A stretch of DNA of 64,000 nucleotides from Desarmillaria ectypa (taxonomy: Eukaryota > Basidiomycota > Agaricomycetes > Agaricales > Physalacriaceae): the NCBI GenBank assembly GCA_030407005.1, contig JAUDYN010000012.1, positions 124,001 to 188,000 of the forward strand. Direction: 5' to 3'. The notes beneath the pieces are model-generated. The model was not told the origin of the DNA, made no database searches, and saw nothing but the letters and a program-made list of their open reading frames with translations. Positions within the stretch are counted from its first letter, which is position 1. Every line of letters starts with the position of its first letter. Positions 1 through 13,137 of the stretch are shown in pieces. A program made the translations under genes and the position numbers.

Positions 1-1027
1 TGAGCATATCGCACCTAAAAGGGCTCCTGTGGCGGGTGACTAATCGCCAACTAACTGCTGTTCTATGGTAAGCAGCCTATTATCATTGTATGCGAGCACT
101 CATCCGCTGATCAGTTCCTGTATGTCAACAGGAGAATCGGCCTCATTAGATGATAGAGGAATATATTTTATTCCGCGTGGTGGCAGTTGACTTCATCTTT
201 TTTGGCATCAATGGAAGAAAAGTGGCGAGACTCTGACAATCCAAATATGATAGCAGCACGAGGAAAATTATTCATCTAACCAATCTATGTTTGTCTTCTC
301 TTGATGATGTCCCGAAATCGGCGTAGACCTAAAGGCGAACAAGATAGGAATCAGCCCGGTAATGTAGTAGGTCCCTGGGCACAGAAACGTACGTGATAAT
401 ATGGCTAGCCCATTATTCTCGCACGCATCTGATAAAGAAATTAGACTCTTTCAAGTTTGAGCTCCGCGGCTTTTGATCAGCCACAGACGCGTCATGCACG
501 TGCAGTCAACGTGAGTCAATGCAGCCGATCACAAGCCGATCACTCCTTCGGTAGCGTAACCTTCCAGAATTCCAGATCCCATGGTGAAATGGACGCCCGC
601 CCAGGGTATCGACCTGTGCCCTGAGGATTACGTCGCCAAAGGCTCAATATCTCCGGATTTTCTCGCGTTCTCTGCCGATCTTGAGTCGATTTTGAGTCAT
701 CTAGAGAGGCGAGTTTCTTGAGATCAGTCAATCTTGACGGGGAAATAATTTAGCGTCATTACATGACCTGACGTAACTACTAGATGTACTGAAGCTCAAG
801 AACGAGCCTCCTTGGATGGGACGTTTATCCCGAAAGAGAATATCTGAAAGGATTCCCTCTGGAACAGTAAGTCCAGATATAACCCTCCGATGCCCACTAC
901 TTTTGGGAACGAAAACTGATATACGTAATTTGAAGGCAAAAATATCACGGGAACTACATAATAACACGTTTCGACACCTCAATTGTGTCTCGCATAGGTG
1001 TGACTTTCATCCATCTCGTTATCTCTC
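1..1027. other. Left-flank sequence without an assignable gene
   Basis: This stretch has ordinary CpG content and only short open frames, such as 540-731 and 728-982 on the minus strand, neither with a recognisable motif. Part could be 3' untranslated sequence of the zinc-finger gene that ends at 1,028 and is read leftwards. I see no repeat, RNA gene or domain here. Confidence 0.5.
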
Positions 1028-1633
1028 TCATCCTCGCCCCGCGTCGGAATGAACTTCGCGCATCGAGCAATGCCGCTGATAATACCTCTCTCTTTCCATC
1101 CGTGTGCCATCATGGCAAGCCCGAGGTTGGTAATTCTGAAGCTGACTCCTTGATTCGCCCTGCCCTTCCTCTGCGAAGGATGTCACCGGAGAAGAGTGGA
1201 TATTCGGGTAAGGGTTTGCAGTTGGAGAGTTGTAGCGAGAGGGAGACGACGGAGTTGCGACAGGGTTTGCGTGGCTTCGATAGTGCCTGAGCATGTTGGA
1301 CTTGACATTGAACTCTTTGCCACATCCGGGAAGTGAGCATCGGTACGCTTCGTGTGTAGATTTAATACCGGATATATGAGAGGCCGATAGACTCACGCGT
1401 AGCGCCGGTATGGGTGTTGAGATGAATGTTCAAGCTACTGGGACGACGGAATCGTTTGTTGCAAACCGTGCAATATGCCTTTTGCTCTCTTCATCGTCTT
1501 CATCCGATGATTGCAGGTGAGGAAGCGATGGGAAGAACCCATGACAGGAACGGGTATCCTCGGGCGAGAGAGATGCGTTATCTTCGGGGATTTCCCGTAA
1601 CACATGTTTCGCTATTATGTTCGCGGCTCTCAA
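1028..1633 (-). CDS. Two-finger C2H2 zinc-finger protein, one intron, apparent frameshift
   Basis: Probable nuclear DNA-binding transcription factor. Read on the minus strand, finger 1 (about 1,400-1,472) is CTVC followed by RFRRPSSLNIHLNTH (C-X2-C-X12-H-X3-H) and ends in the linker HTGAT. Finger 2 starts in the next exon with CSLPGCGKEF and ends NMLRHYRSH (C-X4-C-X12-H-X3-H). A 49-nt intron at 1,348-1,396 has GTGAGT donor and AAG acceptor and rejoins the linker in frame as HTGATP. The tail after finger 2 is Ser/Pro-rich and stops at 1,028. Upstream, the frame open from 1,633 holds an acidic run (SSDEDDEESK) but lies one base out of register with finger 1. A single missing base near 1,473-1,476, real or a sequencing error, would explain this; a small unrecognised intron is the alternative. 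The start codon is not determined. The finger pair and linker match a common fungal C2H2 class; DNA target and regulation are unknown. Confidence 0.72.
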
Positions 1634-4600
1634 TTACTAGCCAAGTTACGGTTTACGGAACTTGAGAGAACACTTGTGTAAAACGGTGCACCGTGCCGAT
1701 CGTTTGGTTATTTATACTGCATTATATTCTTCTCGAGTTCATACTGAGCATTTAATTATAAATTCCCAGTGACTAACTACTTACGACAGATATGATCAGC
1801 ATTTTCGGCCGGTCGAATTGCTAATTATTCATTCCAGGTCAACATGTTTGCATCTCGGTGAAGCACCAAATCCGCAGAATGCGTAGGTACCTATTTCATC
1901 TTTACGGAGCGTGAATCCTGGTGCAGTATATCTGCTGAATTTTTCATTTTCGAGGGATGCGGTTAAACATCAGGAAAAGATGGCACTCAGGCAGCTACGT
2001 ACCGTGCGTTCAGTTCCGCCATCTGCCAGAAAGTATGACAGCAACAATGGAGTCCATGTGAAGGAGAAAAGTGTACGATATACCACAGCCTAGTGAGTCA
2101 TATGGGAGTGTGTTGCCGGCTAGGAGAAGAACCTATGTGATACAACGGTGCGGAACAAAGGGCAAATCAAGTTACGTAACCTCTTTTTCTTTTGATCCTA
2201 AACGCCGATGATCTCGCCCCGTCGTAACCGATGATTGTTGTATTTACGGGAAAACCGAAATCAGTGATCATTGCAGGTACGATGCCGAGATGCTGTAGGC
2301 CCTTCCCTGAAAAACGACAGTTACCAATTCGCTAGGCACTCGTATAGAATCATTGAGGCGGGGTGGGTCTACTGCTACTTTAATATACGGTATCCATATA
2401 TAATTCAGACGTGCATTATTTGAACAGTTTTGATTGTTTTTCTACTCTCATTTGCATATTATCCTTCCTACCAGGTTTTCAAAGAGCGAAACTGATTCCC
2501 GATATTGGGATCAAAGGTACCAACTTTTGAACGGCGGTCTACACGCTGAACGATGTCCCCGGCTTTTCGATTTTCGACTCTCGCTAATTGTCCTCCTCAG
2601 TACTTGTCCGCAGCCGGGTCGAAGTTCCAGTGCAGGGTAGCCTCACAATTTACAGTCTTAGGCCCAACGGCTTAACGATGACCAGGCATATTAAAATCCT
2701 TCATTCCGCGTGCTGGCTTGACAGAGTTGACACGCAGATCAAATGTCGCAGCGAAGGACGTGGTGTGGTAAGTTCCTGGATACACTCTAGGCGAAGTACT
2801 TTGAAACCGTTCCGTTGAGGCAACCATTCATTCGCTTAGTTGTTCATATTAAGATATTGTCTTCGTCCTAAAACAAGTGGTGGCGTAAATAGAAGAAAAC
2901 TACCGTTGTTGTGACCCATACAGGTAAATTTACTCCACAATTAAAGAGGTTTAGGGCGGAGAGTCTAGCCTGTTCATAAAGATACCGGATAAGATACTGG
3001 CTACGTTTGGGTACATTCAGGTACGTTCCAACATTTCTTTGGCCTTATTCCAGCGTTCATATCTTGTAGAACGGGTCGCAACTTCTTTTCGATGTCGCGC
3101 TTGTACAAATGTCAGTTGTTCCTCAACGACTGCATCCGCTCTTCTCTAGGGAAGTCAAGATTATTATCACCGCCCGTGTCCCAGTAGGAGGGCTCAGATG
3201 TTATCACGCTTGTGAATACCAGCTCGTGATGCCGCCATACCATAACCGTGACAGTATACGGATTTAAGGGGAGACCCCATTGGCGAGCCTATGACATGCT
3301 TGTAGCTGCGGGAAAGTTCCAGAAATCTGGCTCTGGTATGCGGGTGTTCTTATCGATGTGCACTTCAATCAAGCTCACTGATGGCCGTAGTAATGATTAC
3401 CACCTATGCCGTTGGAATCCTTTTCTTTGTGTGAGACTTGACTGTATTTTAATGTTGACGGCTCATCAAGACGGTTCGGAGTACTCGCCATCTTGAATAC
3501 AGAACATTTCATCACCGATACGCGCATCTGTAACCAAGGCATAACCACCGCCATGCTCTAGGTCTGGTACATCCATACCATGTGCCGACTTCGCGACGGG
3601 ACGAAGGGTCGCCTTTCTTGTCAGGATCAAATGAATGTGTGCCCTAACTCTGCTTCAGGTAAGCTATATTTTGACGTTAGATGAAACGGGATAAAAGTGA
3701 CGTACTCACTTCCACATTGCAGTCATATGCACAGAGAATGATTCATAGGCATATCATGCGGCAAGTTCTTATTGAAGGCATATGTCGATGGATGTTTACT
3801 AGCCCGTCAGGTTCGAAGATGATAAGCCCGTACAAACAGCATATGCCGTCTGTATAAACGGCGGCTGACACTTTCTCTCCGCGTACGTCATTTAATGTTG
3901 CAATTTTAAGACGACACTTTGCAGAGGTGCACTTGTATCCCATCAGTATAAGCAGCCTTATGGGATCTTTTCTCCCTCGGTTGCTAATCGCTGTGCCAGG
4001 CATATGGTGAGATTAACTGCTCTGATGCAAGAGTCCACGTTTAGGCTGGAACTGCTGTACAAAGAAACATTATGGAAGGCTTGCTGTTTGTGTAGTCCAT
4101 AAACTGAAGAGGAGGAAGGCGAATGGCAAGACTTCCACTCCTGATATCTCACGTTGGTATCAATCTAGACATAACGGCTTTGATCCTTGCGTCGTACGTG
4201 TCCTAGTCAACTAGAGGAAGAAGGATTATTATTAAACAGGTTGGATTGATATCAGGTACGTAGCTGCCATGATCTATCTCATACTCACGGTTTATCGCTT
4301 ATCCCCACAAGAGAAGTCTAGACCTTACCATCACGTAGGTGGAGTATGGCAATCCGAATGAAGCGCAAGATTTACCTACCACTGGACCCTCTATGTTAGC
4401 GTTCTAGCATGCGCTTTGGATGTGTACTACGGCGGAGAAACTTAGTCGTGAGTCTATTCGCTGAATCAATGTTTCACGTCTTGGTAAGTTTGAACCGGTT
4501 GGATCAAGTCTAACTGCAGTGAGGCTGCTAAATACTCTGGTTCGTACCCCCGAATCCCATCACACAGCCTTGTTGTTTACAGTCATGATTTGGGTAGGGT

Positions 4601-7525
4601 TCACACTGTACATGGCATAGAATCGGTCACTACGGTGGATACAATACCCTACACCTGACATTCGTCCATCATCGTCTGTATCACTGCCGTGATGCTATCA
4701 TATCGCTAATGATGACTCGTGTGTGAACTTTAGATGTAACTCGCACCACGCACTTTTGCAAGGATCGTACAGGCTCCTTTCATCAGCGTTTATCCAGGAC
4801 TTCTCTGTCCGTATTTCTGGTATCGCACCTGAAAGGCTTATTATACTTATTCTACCTCCACGACTTTAGTACTCGTGAGTCCAGTCCATATCGTCATGAT
4901 TTTATCTCACGAAATTAATGTAGGAAATGTTATACCTTGCGTTCATACGAGAATATTTCAACCCCTACTAATCGTTCCAATTATAGCAGCGAACAGCAAG
5001 CACCAGCTCAAAGCGCAAAGGTGGAAAGCGCATCTTGATAGCATTTGCCTCACAATACACCTTTTGCTTCAGAATCATGCAGGTATTATCATTGAATCCA
5101 GAAATACTACTACTAATTACGGTTCGCCTTTACTTCGTTATATGTACTTCATTGCTTCCTGACCGTCCGCAGTTATACGTTTGAAGCTTCGCGCACTCCT
5201 ATATCCTGACATGGCGAATGACAAGCGACTCAGCAATATCCATTCAGTTGCTTTATTTTCTCACTTTTCATGCACTGAGGTATGTCAACCATATGGAAAC
5301 AAAGCAATGTTGAAATAATTCGGAGATTCATTACAGACATGCTGCTGGTGGGCTCGTAGATCCTCTCAATTCCATCGAACATTATGGGGTCCACATCTAT
5401 GTTCTACTTGATCATAGGTTAATTTTTGTCATATTCTCACGCCTAATTAACAGACGCATGGAGTCGGAAACTGGCCTGACTTTCCCGCCTTTCTAGTAAT
5501 CGAAACCTGGTTGAAGAAGCGCATCTCATTGACCGGGTCCCGGTACTCAAAAAATTAACATAACCGGACAGTAGGAAGATGCAACACACTGAAATCAATC
5601 TAGCAAGGTCATTTTGGCGACGTCAAGGCGGCCTGATGTTACTAGTATTGATCACCATCCGCGCATTATTGGACTCTGGTCGCGATGAGATTCGGTCGAT
5701 GCTAGTTACTCCGAACCCGCCATGATTCTCAAACCGAGGCTTACTCTCAACTGCGTACAGGATCCTGGTGCGAATGACGTTGGATTGTTTATCCGTGTGA
5801 AAAACGGATCTTGAACGTTATCTTTAATTACTGATCCAATCCTTAGGTTGCTCTTTCTGCTGAGCGCTTCTTGAGCGCTGTTTTAATTGGTGGCCCTGGG
5901 TGAATATGAATTAATCACAAACGTGCTCCGCCTATCCCGAAAGGTAGGACAGCCACTCCGGAATCCGAGACGAATCCTGCTAACCTTGTCCCAAGACATA
6001 GTGAAGAAATTGTTTCTATCTGCCCTAAATTTCTCAACAGGTCAAAGGTAAAAATCATCATTTATCGTCCAAGACTATCCAAGCTCATGCTGGTAACACT
6101 ATTTGCTTCAATATGACCATAGAAACTGACGTCGAACTTCCGCTAGTAGCCAATTTTTGAACAGGTAATTATATGCAGACCGCATGTGCTCATTATAAAC
6201 GAACATCGGTGCCCCAAGCAAGAAGTCGATCCAGCGTCATCTGAAGCTCCACCTTTTTTCCGCCGCCCTGCCCAGCGACGTTGTAACCCCTTTCGTCAGG
6301 GCCATGTATTTTCCTCACTTCAACGGGTACCTGCGTAAACTGGCAGAAGGAAGACCCACAACGTCATCGGAAAGGAGAAGAATTCCCGCAGCGGCGCAGC
6401 AACTTCTTCGTTCCGCTCTGGTATGCGCGGTTTATTTGCGATCGATTTTCAGCTATCTGGGACCAGCACGAATGAAGATAGGCCATTGATAATGTCCCAT
6501 ATGTCATGGGTATCTTTTATCATTCTGTATTATGTCTTTGATAACCTCTTTGAATTCTAAGCATGTCGGGCTCGAATACCAAATGGCGTCTATGCAAAAT
6601 CAAATGTGTATCTTCCACCGGAATTGCTGGACTCCGCATCAGTCTCGTGCAATTACTTGTAGATAGGCGCGAACCTCTGGGTTGAGGGGGGGGGGGACTT
6701 AACGAGTAAGTGATGAGTGGTCTATATGTTCATCCAGGAAAAGTCATTTTCTTTTCCTGATTTTTGTGTAGACAGCTCGTACCCGGGATATCTTATTTAT
6801 TCCGTTCCAACTTACCCTCATGTCTAACAAGCATGAGCACTACTGATTTCAATCGGCTTTGGTTGGCTCGCAAAGTTGTAGATGAGTTTCCTTGTTGATG
6901 TTCTTGATGAAATTGTGCTCATTAACTCTCATACATGAACAGCAGAATGAATAATAAATACCTTGTGATAGTTAAAGTTAGCACACTGGCGTAGGGCTTT
7001 GCACCGTACCGTCAACCTGGTTCTAAGAGCCTTGACAGTACGGTACGGGTGCATGTACGGCCGTAAGATATAGGGAATATATATTACTTGTACATAAAGT
7101 ACTCTTACAGTTTGACAGAACTATCTAAGAGTTCATTGACAGCCGTATGCGCTAGATGCAGGCGATGCTTTACCAACATCAATACTCTGATGGTGTCCGG
7201 CTTCAAGCTAGCACAACAGATGGAAATATTGTCTCGTCTACCAGAGAAAATGCGTTCGACTGCAACAGCGGATCCTACGACAAATCAGTAGTGAAATAGC
7301 ATGTAAAGCGCTGAGATACCAGGAATTGTGAGTAAGTCACGCACTAACCAAAAAGAAAGTGGGGAACTGAGCTCGCCGACCCATCCACCACTTGACAGGG
7401 TCACAGGTATCATAATTAAAGAGATCGCAGTACCAGCGCATCGCGGTACGATGTTGAGCGCATGGAAAACACATGTACAGCGTGATCTGATAAGGGTTAT
7501 TTTTAGACACATACGGGCACTAGAA
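1634..7525. other. Left-flank sequence, no gene recognised
   Basis: Nearly 6 kb with CpG content like the rest of the flank but no frame above about 95 codons and none with a motif I recognise. The longest (4,875-5,162 plus; 3,743-4,003 minus) look like chance frames. The part just right of 1,633 could carry upstream exons or the promoter of the zinc-finger gene. Intron-like donors such as GTAAGT occur but I could not chain them into a gene. A G-run of about 12 bases sits near 6,684-6,695. Small-exon genes or non-coding RNAs could be missed here. Confidence 0.4.
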
Positions 7526-7528
7526 ATT

Positions 7529-7604
7529 TTGCGTGGTCACCTGCGTGGTACCACGCTTGCGTGCCACGCGACCACGCAGCCACGCAAGTTCAACTTTTAG
7601 TTGA
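7529..7604. repeat. CCACGC inverted-repeat cluster
   Basis: Five or more copies of CCACGC or its complement GCGTGG are packed into about 60 bp. They include a perfect 14-bp palindrome GCGTGGTACCACGC (7,543-7,556), and an outer arm TGCGTGGTC that pairs with GACCACGCA. A second small hairpin follows directly (TTCAACT / AGTTGAA, about 7,588-7,604). The strand could fold back, but no coding role is visible. The same hexamer recurs at 8.0-8.15 kb. Confidence 0.7.
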
Positions 7605-8003
7605 AGTGACTTATTAGTCGACTTTACTTTACATGTTTCTTAATGATAATAGAGCATATCCTCCACAATGCACAGGTCGCAATTAGGGCCAGTTCCGATA
7701 TTTATCAAAAACGATGTTAAATGTTAGTGTGCTTCGTGACAGTCAATTAAAAACTTTCGAGCTTTAGGTTTATGTTTCCACGGTATGTTTGTATCGTACA
7801 CTTATATGTCTATAATTAAGAGAAGGTAATATTGTCAAAGATGGCTAGTTTTCCATTTTTATCGCTCAAAGTTCTTTAACTAACACTAGTACACCGCTAT
7901 AGACATAATCCCAACATAAAATCCGCACGAACCGCCTGAAAACCGAAGGAACTATTCTTTCTAAATCTATGAACAATACGCTTTCTTCTGGATATAAACC
8001 TTG
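7605..8003. other. AT-rich spacer between CCACGC clusters
   Basis: A stretch of about 400 bp between two CCACGC-rich clusters. It is AT-rich with no open frame of note and no motif that I recognise. Confidence 0.4.
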
Positions 8004-8150
8004 GACCACGCAAGTGACCACGCTGGCGTACCACACAACCACGCAACCACGCAGCCACGCAGGCTTACCACGCATGGCCATGCTGACAAACCATGCCACC
8101 ACGCATGCCACGCAGGTACCACTCCGGCACCACTCCGGCACCATGCGGGC
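8004..8150. repeat. CCACGC-rich degenerate repeat tract
   Basis: About 145 bp built from loosely spaced CCACGC, CCACGCA and GCCACGCA units, ending with two tandem copies of CACTCCGGCAC. The short frames seen across it on both strands are low-complexity translations of the repeat and are not treated as genes. It lies about 140 bp outside the point where CpG disappears and the transposon island begins. Confidence 0.65.
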
Positions 8151-8289
8151 GTGTGTATCATTGTTTTGTGAGAGTACTCGTTATTAAACTCCTCTGATAG
8201 AAATAGTTCCGTCATATTGACTCTAGACTTCAAAGAATTTGGATAGTATAAGTCTAAAGCAGCAATATTTCGACTATGAAGATACTTGA

Positions 8290-8660
8290 AATCAAGTGAT
8301 ATATCTAAAAAAGAGTCTGATAAATTGGAGTCAAGTTCTAATATAATGGTAAAGCCAATTTATTAGGTTTGCTGATGCTGTCTCTTAAGGATTGGTGGCA
8401 TAGCCTCAAACACAATGTGGTTAATATTAAGTTCAAAATTGCCATCTGGCCATCCATCCCACATCTCATGTAAGTTTTAACTCCTGATCAAATCCAGTGC
8501 TGTATTTTTACCATTATGTGTTAGCTTGGAATTATTGGTGATAGTGGATACATCCTTATTGTGGAACTGAAGATATGACCATTCTCCATTGTCCTTTGTT
8601 TTTGCAGAACTGTCTAGTCCCGGCTGCATGGGAACTATTAGACCCAGTGATGTGCTTGGT
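8290..8660 (-). mobile_element. Outer edge of island, possible internal sequence next to repeat copy A
   Basis: CpG becomes very rare at about 8,290, which I take as the island edge. This block lies on the 3' side of repeat copy A, read on the minus strand. It has a short open frame (8,477-8,668, minus) starting within the end of the repeat and no recognised domain. If A is an LTR this would be the first part of the internal region of that element, but copies B and C are not followed by the same sequence, so this is only a guess. Confidence 0.35.
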
Positions 8661-10020
8661 AATGGCAAGTGACAAAAGAATTAGGGAATGGCAATGAACA
8701 CCAATCACACTAAACCTCTCACTACTCTATGCTTAATAACCAATATATTGAATCTGGGTGGTTTCAAGTATAATGGAAGCATTCTGCAGACTTCAATAAT
8801 AAGTGGGGTTGTTTGAAAGATGTTTTATTCATTACTAGTGAGTTATACAAAGTACTACTTGTACTAGTGGGGTGGGTAAGACACAATTGGGTAAAGAGTG
8901 ACTTGGTTTTGAGCTACTGCACTCATTCTGACTGAAAGTGCTTCAGACTTGTAGCACTCTTGGCCCTATACTGCTTTCTATAAGTGATAAACACTTGACT
9001 AGTTGCACTCTTGGCTAACTAGTGGTGCTCTTGGCCTAAGAATAAACTATAACTCCAAGAACTTTGCTTGAACTAACTTCAAAATACTCTGGACCTTTGC
9101 AGGACACAACAGTGACTCTAAGGAACTTCAATTCAATGCAATATTATAGGTGACTTAGCAACTATTAATCACTTTGTCGAGGTTAAGCACAAAAGCCTTT
9201 AGTTGGGGACACCAGTTACTACTAGTGAGGGCTCAGCTGCAGGGATAGCTTGCCTATCTTGCATGAGCACCCATCCCACTACTTATATACTACTGAGACA
9301 GGTACAGAACTATAAATATCATCTGGGTATAGGGTATATCAGTAAGGATTTCTTGGCTAGTCACAAATAATGGTGAATAATCACACAATAGTCGGTCTAG
9401 TCTGTTTTCTTTTCAAATGGTCAGTCTAGAGACTCCACAGTTGGTCTTTCCGCATCCTTGGCCCAATTACATGCTCTAGTAACATGGTTATATGGATATC
9501 CAGATATTGGTGCCTGTAACAGCTATCTGATCATGATCAAGGGTGCAGTCTAGCTACACTAGTACTGATCATAAGAGATCTATATTACAATAGTCAGATC
9601 TGGGCTCAAGGTTAATCCATTCCTAATTTATTTCCAAGTCCTGTTTCAAGATTGCCATGTGACTGGTTATCCTGACTTGGGCATTTATGCTCAGTCTAGT
9701 TTGCTAGTGACAGAAATTCACAAGATCTGTATACTCTGCTCCTGGTTTTTGGTATGCTAGTAGCATCCTTTATTTGCTAGTGGCTGTATTTCACTTAGTC
9801 CTGCTAGCATTTGAGTTACTAGTCTGGCTGGCTGATAGATTTCACCCACTAATGGTGTTGCATCTAAGTCCTGGCTTTACTAGTTGTTTACTGCTTTTAA
9901 CTATCAGCTCAAAGCCTCAGGTATAGTCCTCTATATATCACTAGTATAGGATAGATGTGCAATAGTATTGTTACAAAATCGCAAAATCTAGGTGTGAATG
10001 CATAGATGGCATATCATCGC
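8660..10020 (-). mobile_element. Repeat family R1, copy A (about 1.35 kb, ACTAGT-rich)
   Basis: The reverse complement aligns end to end with 49,087-50,447 (copy B) and, less closely, with 54,091-55,585 (copy C). It has no long frame. CTAGT/ACTAGT hexamers recur many times, and the phrase GCCAAGAGTGC, or its decayed forms, recurs next to ACTAGT. It abuts a truncated chromovirus at 10,021. Size and lack of coding suggest an LTR or a non-autonomous element; no target duplication was identified, so class is open. Compared with copy B it has lost many CpGs, as TG or CA. Confidence 0.6.
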
Positions 10021-10052
10021 TAAGAAAGGTTTTGATAAACTACTAGTCCAGA

Positions 10053-13000
10053 AGCCATGGGACCATGCTATCAAACTAATTCCCAATGTAAAATCCACTC
10101 TAGACTGTAAAGTCTATCCTCTTAACTGAACTGAACAAGAGCAACTTGACTAATTCCTTAGTGAAAACCTGAACTTCAGCCAAATTCATCTCTCAAAATC
10201 CCCATTTGCCTCCCCATTCTTCTTTGTCAAAAAGAAAGATGGCTCCCTCTTCCCCATTCAGAACTACTGAAAACTTAATGAAATGACCATTAAAAATTGG
10301 TACCCCTCTCTCTTTGATTTCAGAACTTATAGACAAACTATGCAGTACCAAATACTTCTCCAAGTTGAATGTCCAATGAGGGTATAACAATGTCTGAATC
10401 TGGGAAGGCAACAAGGAGAAAGCTGCTTTCTGCTCCAACTGTTGGCTATTCTAGCCTACTGTTATGTTTTTCAGATTGACCAACTCACCAGCCATATTCA
10501 AGTAGATGATGAATGACATATTCCATGATCTTATTGCTGAGGGCAAAGTGACTATCTATCTTGATAATATTCTCATCTTTACCAAAATCCTAGAGGAACA
10601 CCAACAGATTGTTCAGTGAGTACTGCAATGATTATGGGAAAACAAACTTTTCCTTAAAGTCAAGAAATGTGAATTCAAGGTATTGGAAATAGAATACCTG
10701 GGAATCATCATCAGTAAAGATTCAATATGAATGGACCCCATCAAGGTCTCAGGAATAGCTGAATGGCCAACCTCAACCAAGAAAAAGGAATTACAATCTT
10801 TTTTGGGGTTCACCAATTTTTATTGAAAATTCATATATGATTATTCCCAAATTATCCAACCTCTCACCCAATTGACTGGGAATGCTGAGTGGAAGTGGAA
10901 AACAGCTCAGGAACAAGCATTTCTCTTGCTAAAGAAACAGATGGTGATGGATGTAGTCCTCACCATCCCCTCTGATGATGGGAAATTCTGGGTTGAGGCA
11001 GACACCAGTGAGGGAGCTGTCAGTGCAGTCCTCAGTCAAAATCAGAATGATAAATAACAATCAGTCACATTTATGTCCAAAGCCTTGACCACAATAGAAT
11101 GCAATTATGAGATCTATGACAAGGAACTCCTAGCCATCATGTTGGCTCTAGAAGAGTGGTGACATTATCTTATAGGCATTGAAGAGGAAATAGAGATCTA
11201 GACTAACTACCAGAATCTCCAATATTTTCAAAAACCTCAGAAGCTGAACTGATGACAAGCCTGGTGGGTAACTGAACTTGCTGAATACCATTTCACTCTC
11301 CAGCATAAGCTCAGAACCACCAATAAGAAGGCAGATCTACTCAGCTGACAGGATGATCATGATCAGGGCAAGAAAGATAATGATAACACTATCATCCTAC
11401 TACCTGAGCACTTTCATGCACTCATCATGCTCACCACTATCCAAGAACAGTCAAAGATCTGGAACATAATGTGACAAAGGGAGTTGTGGGACCATGGTAT
11501 TGCTAACTCCATGGACCATGAACAAGGAATTACCCAGGACTATGAGATGCTATACTACAAGAGGCATATCTATATACCTAGAAAGGAGTCTTTATCAGGT
11601 GAAATCATCACCCACAACCATGATAATATTATGGCTAGACATCCAGGGATAGCAAAAACCACAAAGCTTGTCCTCCAAGACTATTGGTGGCCAAAATTAA
11701 AAAATGATGTAGAAAGGTATATCAAGGGATGTGAAACATGCCAACACACCAAGAATAGCACCCAGGCCAAGGCAGCACCCTTACACCCAAATGCAATCCC
11801 CATCAAGCCCTGGACACACATCTCTGTTAACATAGTCACTGGACTCTCTATATCCAATGGATATAATGTCTTGTTGGTAATTGTGAATAGATTCTCCAAA
11901 ATGATTATCCCCATTGCATGTTATGAAGAGCTTTTCACAGAAGGGTGGGCCTAAATTCTATAGGATCATGTTTATGCTAAACATGGAATGCCCCAAGTCA
12001 TTATTTCTGATTGCAGTCCTCAATTCATTTTAAATTTCATAAAGGACCTATACTAAATATTAAATATCACATCAAATGCCTCCACCACTTACCACCTGCA
12101 GACTGATAGTCAAACTGAAGAGTCAATTAGGAGATCAAAAAGTACTTATAGATATTTGTCAATCATTGACAGGATAATTGGAGCAACTGGTTATCACTTG
12201 CAGAATTCACCCACAACAACCAAATCCATTCTACCACTGGTAAGAGCCCATTCATGATCCTGTACAGATGAAATCCTTGACTTGTTCCCAATGTCACCTG
12301 AGACACCCTATTTGCAAATCCAACTATCATTGAATTCACAGAAACAATGGTGCAAGTACACAAAGAAGTGCACAAAGCCCTGGAAAAAGTGGCTGCTCAA
12401 ATAAAGGAGCAGTACAACAAGAAGAAACACCCATCTCATGAATACTCAATGAGAAGCAAGGTCTGGCTTGATATGAGCAACCTCCATCTCCCAAGACCAA
12501 AGAAGAAGCTAGATGACAAGTGAACTGGCCCATTTGAAATTCTAGAAAGGATAGGACCTGCAGCATACAAGTTAAAACTACCACCACATTGGAAGATTCA
12601 TCCCTGTTTTAATGAAAAGTTGCTGACTCCATATATTACCCCAGCTTTCCCTGCTGCCACCTTCTGACCTAGTTGATGGCCAGGAAGAGTACAAGATTGA
12701 GGAAGCCTTAGACTCCTGAACTCGAAGAGTACAGGTGAAAAAAGGATAACAATCATGAATAGTAATAGACTATTTGGTCAAATGGAAGGGATAGACTTAG
12801 AACACAATTTCTGGGTAAGAGAAACAGAAATAGAGAATGTGAGAGATGCAATTGCAGAATATAAGGAAAAAGTGCAACATACCTGAGGGATTAATACTGC
12901 CAAAATCATAATCCAAGAAAAGGCAGTCAGTTGAATTCTTGACCATGAATATTTAGAGGATAGGAATATCACATATCTAATACAATGAAGAGATGGAGTC
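10053..13000 (+). pseudogene. Decayed pol of element 3 (RT, RNase H, integrase, chromodomain)
   Basis: Once encoded a Ty3/Gypsy polyprotein that would copy element RNA into DNA and insert it. Visible in order: reverse transcriptase with [13 protein letters not shown] near 10,215 and YLDNILIF near 10,560, so the catalytic YLDD motif has lost its second Asp; RNase H with VEADTSEGA near 10,996; integrase with the zinc-binding tail GCETCQHTK (about 11,727) and a Val-Asn in place of the first catalytic Val-Asp (about 11,830); chromodomain with YLVKWKG at 12,773-12,793. The longest surviving frame is 11,484-11,954. Stops such as that at 11,952 break every domain. Compared with element Y (34.1-39.1 kb) it is the same lineage but clearly diverged. 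Not functional. Confidence 0.85.
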
Positions 13001-13137
13001 AAGAAATGAATAAAAAACCTGGATGAGAGCCATTGGAAGACCCTACTAGACCACTATAGGACCACCCAAGCAAATGCCCAATATGACTCTCCAGAAGAAT
13101 CTTGACAGTCAGGATAACTGTCTTAATGAGGGGATAA

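Noticed and set aside
6684..6695. Run of about 12 G
   Set aside because: A simple homopolymer, with no repeat or G-quadruplex partner tracts nearby.
7866..8233. Cys/Trp/Val-rich open frames on the minus strand and a Thr/His-rich one on the plus strand
   Set aside because: They are translations of the CCACGC repeat tract, low in complexity on both strands.
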